This document shows positions 1 through 5,242 of a stretch of 5,242 bases of DNA, in pieces. Position 1 is the stretch's first letter. Each line of letters opens with the position of its first letter. Both the position numbers and the translations under genes were made by a program. The notes under the pieces were generated by a model. That model was not told the DNA's origin, searched no databases, and worked only from the letters and a program-made list of their open reading frames with translations. The DNA comes from an uncultured Lachnospiraceae bacterium (GTDB lineage Bacteria > Bacillota > Clostridia > Lachnospirales > Lachnospiraceae). The stretch spans positions 1-5,242 of the forward strand of contig CADCRB010000339.1 in NCBI GenBank assembly GCA_902803745.1. The letters run 5' to 3'.

Positions 1-446
1 AGAGACGCAAGGTCCGGATTCTGCTTCGCGCTGCTTAATGAGAGAGCAAAATCCGAATAAGAGCCGGAGAATGTAAAACCGCAGCTTTGAAGAAAAGCCC
101 CTGTATCGCTTTTCAGCACATCAGCTTCCGTACTTCCCGATAAGAGGCACTCCATCTCACGCGCGCCTGCTTTTGAAAGCAGCTGCTTAATACGGCTCAG
201 CATGGCCGCTCCCACGCCCTGCCTCCTGTAATCATCCGCAACGGCAATACTCAGTAATTTCGCGTTTTTCTCTTCCGTAAATACCGCAGCCCCTATAAGT
301 TCATCCGTATCATCATTGAAAGCGCCGAAAGCACACACGCCTTCATTCATAAGGTATTCTTCAGCGTCAGCGGAAAGAAATCCCTCATATTCACCCTGCT
401 GTGACTTATCCAAAGCCGCAAAAGAAAGATTAAATCCCACACTCAT
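1..446 (-). CDS. GNAT-family N-acetyltransferase, C-terminal part missing (runs off left edge)
   Basis: The 5' part of a gene whose 148 complete codons reach the window edge without a stop. Residues 37-60 form the expected beta strands (ending DELIGAAVFTEE). Residues 64-83 carry the acetyl-CoA pyrophosphate loop, with R74-R75-Q76-G77-V78-G79 matching the family signature Q/R-x-x-G-x-G/A. F118-L-Q-S-C-G-F124 matches the usual late GNAT motif. Known for the family: transfer of an acyl group from acyl-CoA to an amine. The substrate cannot be told. The ATG start at 446 lies 17 bases inside the end of the upstream membrane-protein gene and has an AAAGGA ribosome binding site 9 bases before it, so translation is probably coupled. 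A GNAT domain is essentially complete near residue 140 yet the frame stays open, so the protein may carry a second domain like the two tandem proteins upstream (inference). It is the only GNAT-like protein here with an intact cofactor loop. No other family fits better. Confidence 0.9.
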   Translation of the reverse strand, partial: MSVGFNLSFAALDKSQQGEYEGFLSADAEEYLMNEGVCAFGAFNDDTDELIGAAVFTEEKNAKLLSIAVADDYRRQGVGAAMLSRIKQLLSKAGAREMECLLSGSTEADVLKSDTGAFLQSCGFTFSGSYSDFALSLSSAKQNPDLAS

Positions 447-1539
447 ATTTTATAATCCTTTCCGTGAACGCTCCTGCGCTTTCACCCTCGCCCCGCTCTA
501 TGATCTCAGTACTTACCGTAAAGGGCGGATCTGTTTCCGAAGCACAGGCCTCCACAAAGCGTATGATAAGCTCCATGGCCTCCTGTTTCTGTTCCCCTGT
601 GGTAAGGAGCACTTTTCCGTCTTCAAGGAGGAAAAGCTCAATGTTGTCGTAATCCAGCTGCGACACGGCTTTTACAAGAGCGTCCGTATTTCCCGGAGCG
701 GAAAAGATGACACCCTTGCCGTTCAGATATCCCCTTTTTTCCAGATGGTCATACATCACCCGGAGAAAGTCCTGAGTATAAAAACCCGAATCCCGATCCA
801 TATATCTGCTGCGGTTTCCCTGTATCTTCCAGGTGAGGAGGAGTCCTATGGCAAAGCCCAGGGAAGCAAAGCTAGAATGCACGATGCCTCCTATTACGCA
901 GCCCGCCACGACCGGGATGATAAACACACTGAGCCGCAGGAATAGGGGAGGCCTTCTCTCTTTTTGGTATCCCGCAACTATCCGGTATGCAGTAACAGCA
1001 AATATCAGCTGTAATACCGGCAGAACTATAAAAGTATCGAGCACCATGACCACCGCCCACATGGTGGTTTCCTGGCGTAACGAAATACTGATGGTGAAAC
1101 ACGAACTGACCGCCGAGATCAAGATCCCTATGCCTGCCATCACAAAATAAGGCGGATAGCGCTTCTTAAAATGTTCAAGGCTCTTATAGACACAATGATC
1201 AACGAAAAGCATCCATAACAGGACCAGCAGCGTGCTTACAGCTCCTGAAAGGAAGACATCCACCATCTGGAGGACCTGAAGAAAGACACTGTCAGTGAAC
1301 CGATACATGATATCCATTGTGATGATTATGATATCGTTTATGACGCTTGTGATATTCTCGATCATGGCAAGAGAGCACATTAAAAGGAACATGGTCCGTT
1401 TTGCCCTGCTTTCGGGATTAACGCCGGCAAAAACACCGCCTCCGATATTCTTCAGATCTATGATGATGCGAAGGTTTATCAAAAGCGCTGCCAGATCCAC
1501 GGCCGTAAAAATGTAGTATCCTATCGCTCCGGTTTCCAT
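430..1539 (-). CDS. Seven-helix membrane protein with a degenerate GGDEF-like cytoplasmic domain
   Basis: A 369-residue integral membrane protein. Hydrophobic helices lie at about 6-25, 49-73, 84-112, 131-152, 158-186, 200-218 and 223-238. Positive charges cluster in loops 26-48, 114-130 and 187-199 and after 238, so the positive-inside rule gives N-terminus outside and C-terminus in the cytoplasm. Right after the last helix, D248-R-D-S-G-F-Y-T255 resembles the opening D-x-L-T-G-L-Y-N motif of GGDEF domains, followed by F258. Further on, FLLEDGKVLL (303-312) and TVSTEII (341-347) fit later strands of that fold. The catalytic signature is absent: D298-N-I-E-L302 sits where GGDEF or GGEEF would be, and the region between the two motifs is about 30 residues short. 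It is therefore unlikely to make cyclic di-GMP and may be a membrane sensor or docking protein (inference). The ATG start overlaps the upstream TGA by one base (TGATG), behind a strong ribosome binding site. The exact family is not recognised. Confidence 0.88.
   Translation of the reverse strand: METGAIGYYIFTAVDLAALLINLRIIIDLKNIGGGVFAGVNPESRAKRTMFLLMCSLAMIENITSVINDIIIITMDIMYRFTDSVFLQVLQMVDVFLSGAVSTLLVLLWMLFVDHCVYKSLEHFKKRYPPYFVMAGIGILISAVSSCFTISISLRQETTMWAVVMVLDTFIVLPVLQLIFAVTAYRIVAGYQKERRPPLFLRLSVFIIPVVAGCVIGGIVHSSFASLGFAIGLLLTWKIQGNRSRYMDRDSGFYTQDFLRVMYDHLEKRGYLNGKGVIFSAPGNTDALVKAVSQLDYDNIELFLLEDGKVLLTTGEQKQEAMELIIRFVEACASETDPPFTVSTEIIERGEGESAGAFTERIIKYECGI
456..461 (-). promoter_or_regulatory. 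Ribosome binding site of the partial GNAT gene
   Basis: AAAGGA on the minus strand, 9 bases before the ATG at 446 and inside the 3' end of the preceding gene. It supports the start that overlaps the upstream stop codon by 17 bases. Confidence 0.65.
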
Positions 1540-2399
1540 CAGAAAAGGCTCACCTCCTCCGTCCTGTTCCCTGCCCAGACAGTTTCTCCTTTTCTGCCCG
1601 GCAGCAGGTATGACGCCAGTGCATATACCTCTTCCTCATGCCTGCGTATCAAAATCTTTGTACCTTCGGGACAGGTATTTATGGCGGCATTTATGGAGTA
1701 GCAGAGCATATTGAGCAGATCCATACGGGAATCCGGTCCTATGGCTGTAAGAAGCACAGGCATGAGTATGCCTGAAGGGGTCCTGTGTATCAGGAAGAAT
1801 CCGTTTATCCTGCCGTCTGTCCTGACGAAGCTGGAAACTGTCGGATCATACCAGTCTCTCGGCATGACAGCCAGATCATCCATAAGTCCGGTCTTCTCAT
1901 GAAGCACGCAGTTTGTGATCCCCTGCATGAACTGAAGCTCCTGCAGTTCTCCTATGTTTTTTATCGAATCGGGAACCTTCTTTTTTTTGATCTTCAGGGA
2001 GCCAAGCTCTGAAACATCCAGTATGATATCCCGTCCTTCTTTTTCCTCAAGATCAAATTCCGCTGCAAGAAAAACATCCCTGTCCTCGGATGCCATTCCG
2101 GCACGCTCGAAAAAGCTGCGGTCTACTCCGTCTTCCCCCGTCCTGTCGCCATATTCGTTAAGGAGTTTTTCCATTACTCCCTTATCAAGTCCTTTGAAAT
2201 CTATAAGCTCAGCTTCAGAGCCTTCTTTGTCTGCTTTGTCTTTCAGCATCCATACGAGAATACCCTCCGCGCTCCCTTCCTCATTCATGGCCGCAAGGCT
2301 TCTGCTGTTTCTGCGGGCAAGGTTTTCCGATGTATCCGGATGCATAAGCTCTTCGCAGCTGTTTTGAATATCTTCGGTTATTTCCAATATCTCAAGCAC
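1539..2399 (-). CDS. Tandem GNAT-like protein lacking the acetyl-CoA loop (paralogue of the gene upstream)
   Basis: A 286-residue soluble, acidic protein read as two GNAT-like domains joined by a Lys-rich linker (about 135-142). Domain 1 (about 1-120) has a strand at EGILVWML, then L71-D-K-G-V-M76 where the family has Q/R-x-x-G-x-G/A, keeping only G74, and F96-F-E-R-A-G-M102, close to the common FYEKxGF motif. Domain 2 (about 146-280) contains D182-W-Y-D-P-T-V-S-S190, then DGRINGFFL and TPSGI, then a long helix. The same D-[WY]-[YF]-[DN]-P-x-[VL]-S-S block, followed by DG...G..L and P-x-G-I, occurs in the preceding gene's product, showing that the two are paralogues. Loss of the loop suggests a non-catalytic binding role (inference). 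The start is GTG at 2399, with AGAGGA 10 bases upstream; the next in-frame Met is residue 19. A gap of 33 bases separates it from the upstream gene, and its stop overlaps the next start by one base. An A8 run at 1981-1988 encodes the linker lysines. Confidence 0.85.
   Translation of the reverse strand: MLEILEITEDIQNSCEELMHPDTSENLARRNSRSLAAMNEEGSAEGILVWMLKDKADKEGSEAELIDFKGLDKGVMEKLLNEYGDRTGEDGVDRSFFERAGMASEDRDVFLAAEFDLEEKEGRDIILDVSELGSLKIKKKKVPDSIKNIGELQELQFMQGITNCVLHEKTGLMDDLAVMPRDWYDPTVSSFVRTDGRINGFFLIHRTPSGILMPVLLTAIGPDSRMDLLNMLCYSINAAINTCPEGTKILIRRHEEEVYALASYLLPGRKGETVWAGNRTEEVSLF
1550..1558 (-). promoter_or_regulatory. Strong ribosome binding site of the membrane-protein gene
   Basis: AGGAGGTGA on the minus strand is a near-perfect complement of the 16S rRNA 3' end. 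It lies 10 bases before the ATG at 1539, within the last codons of the upstream gene. GGAGG itself is 13 bases from the start, somewhat long. It suggests the membrane protein can be initiated efficiently by itself as well as through the one-base stop/start overlap. Confidence 0.75.
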
Positions 2400-2407
2400 T
2401 GTTCTTA

Positions 2408-2424
2408 GTTCCTCTGTTTCCTCT
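2408..2424 (-). promoter_or_regulatory. Duplicated ribosome-binding-like site before the second tandem GNAT-like gene
   Basis: On the minus strand AGAGGAAAC is followed directly by AGAGGAAC. The proximal AGAGGA (2415-2410) is 10 bases from the GTG at 2399 and supports that start. The distal copy is too far away to initiate there. This is the only true intergenic space in the window (2400-2432), and it shows no hairpin terminator or recognisable promoter. Confidence 0.5.
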
Positions 2425-2432
2425 ATTTCCCT

Positions 2433-3281
2433 TTACATTGCCTTCAGGGGCTTTATCGCGATGCCCTCCCTTACAAACTCCTCTATAGGTATTATATTCC
2501 CAGTAAGATGCTGCAGGAGGCTGACCTCCATATCATTTCCGGTAGCAAAGGAAAGCATAAGCTCCGGATCCTGCTCCTTATACTCTGAAAGTATCCTGTC
2601 CAACACTCTAAGGCAATCGATAAGGTATTCCGGATGATCCTCTTTTGCATACATATAGTAGATTATGATGCCTTTGGGTTTTGTTTCGCAAAGAAGCATT
2701 CCCATAACATCCGATCCGTCAAATACGACAGATGACAGGACGGGATTGAAATAATCCATTGTTGCTATGGAATTATCGATGAAGAATTCTTTCAGAGCCA
2801 TCTGTTCTTTACGGGTGCATTCACCTATGGACTTGGCGTTATGCGCTTCCTCCTCTTCTATGTTCTTCCTGTAGACCGGAGAATAAGAAAGAGAAGCATA
2901 TCTGACGGCATATTCCCTGCCGCCATCGAAGATATCATAGCCTTCATCATAAAAGAAGATCATCATTTTCTCATCACGGGGCATGATATATCTGAGTATT
3001 GCTATACCGGTATCTCCTATGACCTTTTCGAGCTCGCGGAGCATTAGATGCCCGGTATCATCCCCTCCTTCTTCAGGCACAACATGAAAGACAAGGATGT
3101 CGGAGATCACCTCCGTTGACAGTACAGCAGTAAACCCCAGCAGCCTGCCTCCGTCATCAACGGCCTCAAGTACATCCGCAGCGTCAGGGAAGGTTTTGCC
3201 AAACTGTGCGGCGTATTGGAGGATCATCTCCCGCGTGTCTTCGTCATCTCCGATCCAGACCAGATTGATATTCGGATCCAT
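2433..3281 (-). CDS. Tandem GNAT-like protein with a degenerate cofactor loop
   Basis: A 282-residue acidic soluble protein with two GNAT-like halves. Domain 1 (about 1-132) shows the order expected of the fold: a strand at GRLLGFTAVL, a strand at ILVFHVVP ending at P69, a loop and helix at 70-88, then F110-Y-D-E-G-Y115 and the strand YAVRYASLS. In the loop G72-G-D-D-T-G77 only the last glycine of Q/R-x-x-G-x-G remains, so acetyl-CoA binding is doubtful. Domain 2 (about 150-282) has D176-Y-F-N-P-V-L-S-S184, DG...G and KPKGI, aligning with the same elements of the next gene. Together the two genes form a paralogous pair, probably binding or adaptor proteins rather than acetyltransferases (inference). 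Start choice: GTG at 3284 and ATG at 3281 are adjacent in frame; the ribosome binding site at 3287-3295 is spaced better for the ATG, which overlaps the upstream TGA by one base. The GTG would add one residue. The stop is TAA at 2433-2435. Confidence 0.85.
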   Translation of the reverse strand: MDPNINLVWIGDDEDTREMILQYAAQFGKTFPDAADVLEAVDDGGRLLGFTAVLSTEVISDILVFHVVPEEGGDDTGHLMLRELEKVIGDTGIAILRYIMPRDEKMMIFFYDEGYDIFDGGREYAVRYASLSYSPVYRKNIEEEEAHNAKSIGECTRKEQMALKEFFIDNSIATMDYFNPVLSSVVFDGSDVMGMLLCETKPKGIIIYYMYAKEDHPEYLIDCLRVLDRILSEYKEQDPELMLSFATGNDMEVSLLQHLTGNIIPIEEFVREGIAIKPLKAM

Positions 3282-5242
3282 CACGCCACCCCCTTCGTAA
3301 GTGTGTTATAGATCTGTTCCGCTGTAGGGTTATTTGTCTGGAACGGGCGTTCTGCGCGCTTTATCTGCTCGAAGCCTATAGACTTAAGTGTTTCATAGTA
3401 CATCTTATACTCTTCTGTATTTGTATATCCCTGCATTCCGCGTTCGGCGGGCTTTATCATGACCTTATTATACAAAAGAGAGGCGCTTTTTTTGCACATA
3501 TCGAGATAGCACACCTTGTAACCCGAGTAATTCAGTTCGGCAAGGGCCTCCTGCCTTACACGGTCTTCCAGCTGATCAAACTGATCCATCGAAAGGTTTC
3601 TGATACCGAAGTGCTTTATTACTTTTTTGACGGCAGTCGTAAGCTTCAGCCCATCATCTACTGCATCTCTGATGGCCTTATTACGCGCCCACCTTGCGTG
3701 TATTATCCCCAGTCCTATACTGATGGCAGATCCGGCGATACTCAAGATACCGCCTAACGGAGCAAGCAGTCCGGTCATGGTAAGAGCGCCTCCCGCCATG
3801 GTAAGTATACCGCCTGCCATGTCGACCATTGCACTGTTCTTTTTGTTCTCTGTCACATTCTCCCTGTGCTTTATCAGGGATTTCATTTCTTTTCTCTGGA
3901 GTTCCTTCTTTTTTACCTGGTTTAGCTGGATCTCCAGTTGTCTTTTCTGCTCTTCTATCTGTCTTTTCTGCTCTTTTATCTTTATTTTCCTGTTTTCTAT
4001 CTGTTTTCTCTGATCATCCTTAAGTTTATTCATCTGCAGTCCTGTCAGCATCGCCTCTTCATTCGTGTACGCTTCCAGCTTGTCCTTCAGGTCCTTCAGG
4101 TCCTTCTGTGCCTGCCTGTGTTGCTGCACATCCAGTGTCGTTTTAGTCTTAAGATGCTCCTTGGCTTTGTTCAGGTGTTTTTGGGAATCCGATGCCTGTT
4201 TCAGATCGATCGTTCCCGAGATCGTCTGCAAGCCACCGGCCACGACAGATATCGTGCCTGCGGCAAACTGCAGTCCCCCCGGTTTTGTGGAAATGAGATC
4301 AGTAAAGGTCTTATACTTGGACGGATCAAACTTCTCAGTCTGCTTGGTTATATCCGCGACCCCTTTGATAAGATCAGCGCCGCCTTTCAATGCACCCCCT
4401 GACAGATTCAATTTTTTTGAAACAACCTCGACTCCCTGAAGACCATTGGTATCAAGTTTGATCAACTCGATGATCTTGAAGATTGCTCCGGCCGCGCCGA
4501 ATAAAATGGACAATCCGCCGGTTGATACCGCATATTGCAGGTTTTTCGTGATATCTTTCGCATCACTTCCCATGATACTAAAAATGTTTTTGGGAACATC
4601 TGCCGCTGTTTTTGCATATTTATTCCCTTCGTCTGCGATTTTTATTTTTGAAGTTCCGAGCTTTTTATTCTCATATTCAGAAGATTTTTCCGTCTGAAGA
4701 GGATCAGCCCCGGCGTTCTGCCTGATCTGTATGTTCGTACCGAGTTCCTGCAGCTTGTTTAATACGCTCTCAAACTCCCTTACTGTATTCGCAACATGCT
4801 GCTTCAGTACCGGATCGGCGATAAGCTCCGAAGGCATGTCCGGAGCAAGTCCCGCGGCATTGTACATGGCAACAAGCTTTCGGAGCATAGCGTCAGCCAT
4901 CAGGATCAAAGCAGCGTCCTTTTCGAGAGACATATCTTCCCCTTCTGCCTCCCGACGGGAGTAGGTTTGGAGATTTTTACGCTGCTCTGTTTCTTCTTTT
5001 TCGCTTTCCAGGAATTCATTAAACTCTTCGCAGTTCTCGACAAAATCCAAAGCCTGACTGATGGCTGTCCAGTTCGGCTTCTTAAATGCCTTTGCTTTGG
5101 GATCCGGTATATAGTTCCTTAATGCAGTATCAAAGCATTCAGCGTCAGGTGACGCAGTCATCCCGTTTTCGATAAGATACAGCATGAACAGCAGCTGTTT
5201 CGGCTTCGCCTGGGTAAGCTTGTAGACAAAGGGTTCCTGTGA
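3281..5242 (-). CDS. Large coiled-coil protein with glycine-rich membrane segments, candidate effector/toxin (5' end off right edge)
   Basis: At least 653 codons open to the right edge. The first in-frame ATG (5185) has no ribosome binding site and 19 sense codons precede it, so the true N-terminus is outside the window. Numbering from that ATG: acidic helical N-terminal region 1-200; hydrophobic stretch 219-244 (GGLSILFGAAGAIFKIIELI); hydrophobic Gly-rich stretch 303-328; Lys/Glu/Gln coiled coil about 332-448 with exact heptads (EQKRQIE, EQKRQLE); long Gly/Ala-rich stretch 455-496, able to form a helical hairpin and opening with two MAGGxLTM repeats; then a basic, amphipathic C-terminal domain 497-634 ending in PTAEQIYNTL. 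No signal peptide can be judged. No enzyme motif is recognised. Coiled coils flanking Gly-rich hairpins are seen in alpha-helical pore-forming toxins, some injection-system effectors and tape-measure proteins, so a membrane-active role is inferred, not shown. It is the first visible gene of the operon, and its TGA overlaps the next start. Confidence 0.85.
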   Translation of the reverse strand, partial: SQEPFVYKLTQAKPKQLLFMLYLIENGMTASPDAECFDTALRNYIPDPKAKAFKKPNWTAISQALDFVENCEEFNEFLESEKEETEQRKNLQTYSRREAEGEDMSLEKDAALILMADAMLRKLVAMYNAAGLAPDMPSELIADPVLKQHVANTVREFESVLNKLQELGTNIQIRQNAGADPLQTEKSSEYENKKLGTSKIKIADEGNKYAKTAADVPKNIFSIMGSDAKDITKNLQYAVSTGGLSILFGAAGAIFKIIELIKLDTNGLQGVEVVSKKLNLSGGALKGGADLIKGVADITKQTEKFDPSKYKTFTDLISTKPGGLQFAAGTISVVAGGLQTISGTIDLKQASDSQKHLNKAKEHLKTKTTLDVQQHRQAQKDLKDLKDKLEAYTNEEAMLTGLQMNKLKDDQRKQIENRKIKIKEQKRQIEEQKRQLEIQLNQVKKKELQRKEMKSLIKHRENVTENKKNSAMVDMAGGILTMAGGALTMTGLLAPLGGILSIAGSAISIGLGIIHARWARNKAIRDAVDDGLKLTTAVKKVIKHFGIRNLSMDQFDQLEDRVRQEALAELNYSGYKVCYLDMCKKSASLLYNKVMIKPAERGMQGYTNTEEYKMYYETLKSIGFEQIKRAERPFQTNNPTAEQIYNTLTKGVA
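3287..3295 (-). promoter_or_regulatory. Ribosome binding site deciding between GTG 3284 and ATG 3281
   Basis: AAGGGGGTG on the minus strand differs by one base from the consensus AAGGAGGTG. Its AGGGGG core ends 7 bases before the ATG at 3281 but only 4 bases before the GTG at 3284, so the ATG is the likelier start. It lies within the last codons of the large upstream gene, consistent with translational coupling. Confidence 0.6.
3776..3817 (-). repeat. Two imperfect 21-base tandem units coding a Gly-rich membrane repeat
   Basis: Copies at 3776-3796 and 3797-3817 share their first 9 plus-strand bases (CATGGTAAG) and differ at 6 of 21 positions by my count. They lie in frame and encode MAGGILT and MAGGALT in the hydrophobic hairpin of the large protein. 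The substitutions leave the protein pattern nearly unchanged, so this is an old in-frame duplication or a constrained repeat. Confidence 0.55.
3940..4002 (-). repeat. 21-base tandem repeat coding coiled-coil heptads
   Basis: Units at 3940-3960 and 3961-3981 differ at a single base. A third, more diverged unit follows at 3982-4002 (about 7 differences). One unit equals seven codons, that is one coiled-coil heptad, giving EQKRQIE-EQKRQLE in the large protein. The near-identity of the first two units suggests recent duplication or gene conversion, so heptad number may vary between strains (inference). Confidence 0.75.
4082..4108 (-). repeat. Three 9-base tandem units coding a Lys-Asp-Leu repeat
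   Basis: On the plus strand GTCCTTCAG occurs twice in a row (4082-4090, 4091-4099), followed by GTCCTTCTG (4100-4108). In the large protein this gives KDLKDLKDK near residue 365, at the start of the coiled coil. The repeat is in frame, so gain or loss of a unit would change the helix length without breaking the gene. Confidence 0.65.

Noticed and set aside
316..945. Plus-strand open frame of 209 codons
   Set aside because: It lies antisense to the start of the GNAT gene and the tail of the membrane-protein gene, both with good ribosome binding sites and recognisable domains. Its protein shows no family features and no convincing start signal.
430..1539. Active diguanylate cyclase
   Set aside because: The GGDEF/GGEEF active-site motif is replaced by D-N-I-E-L and the domain is too short, so catalytic activity is not supported.
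1954..2367. Plus-strand open frame of 137 codons, very rich in Ser
   Set aside because: It is antisense to the acidic first half of a tandem GNAT-like gene; the Ser richness is the mirror of Glu/Asp/Gly codons. No ribosome binding site or domain was seen.
3938..4003. Short direct repeats considered as a CRISPR-like array
   Set aside because: The units abut with no spacers, are 21 bases long and in frame, and code for coiled-coil heptads, so a protein-level repeat explains them.
3627..4402. Several plus-strand open frames with Ser/Phe/Leu-rich, apparently hydrophobic products
   Set aside because: They are the complement of the Lys/Glu/Gln-rich coiled coil and Gly-rich segments of the large minus-strand gene. 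Antisense reading of AAA/GAA/CAG-rich codons gives Phe/Leu/Ser runs automatically.
4950..5242. ATG at 5185 as the true start of the large protein
   Set aside because: No ribosome binding site precedes it, and the frame remains open through 19 further codons with ordinary composition to the window edge. The gene most likely begins outside the window.

Overview
The window holds one tightly packed block of five genes, all on the minus strand and read from right to left. The outer two are cut by the window edges. Codon use (frequent AGA/AGG for Arg and ATA for Ile), GTG as well as ATG starts, strong AGGAGG-type ribosome binding sites and moderate base composition suggest a Clostridia-type Firmicute, perhaps Lachnospiraceae. 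That assignment is inference from style only; there is no rRNA, tRNA or diagnostic housekeeping gene.

Layout in order of transcription: (1) 3281-5242, a large partial protein of at least 653 residues with three glycine-rich hydrophobic stretches and a long charged coiled coil, the architecture of a membrane-active toxin, injected effector or membrane-remodelling protein; (2) 2433-3281, a 282-residue protein read as two GNAT-like domains; (3) 1539-2399, a 286-residue relative of it, also two GNAT-like domains; (4) 430-1539, a seven-helix membrane protein with a cytoplasmic tail resembling a shortened, degenerate GGDEF domain; (5) 1-446, the first 148 residues of a GNAT acetyltransferase that keeps the acetyl-CoA loop.

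The genes overlap by 1 or 17 bases, except for one 33-base gap (2400-2432). This looks like a single translationally coupled operon whose promoter lies right of the window and whose terminator lies left of it. No stretch over 33 bases lacks a gene, and I see no promoter, terminator, RNA gene, mobile element or CRISPR array.

How the genes work together is not established. The most striking pattern is a coiled-coil/glycine-rich membrane-active candidate followed by several degenerate signalling or enzyme folds (two tandem pseudo-GNAT proteins and one pseudo-GGDEF membrane protein) and one apparently active GNAT. This could be an effector or toxin with dedicated accessory, modifying or immunity proteins, for example cargo of a contractile injection system encoded nearby. 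No injection-system structural gene is visible here, so that reading is a hypothesis to test on the flanks.
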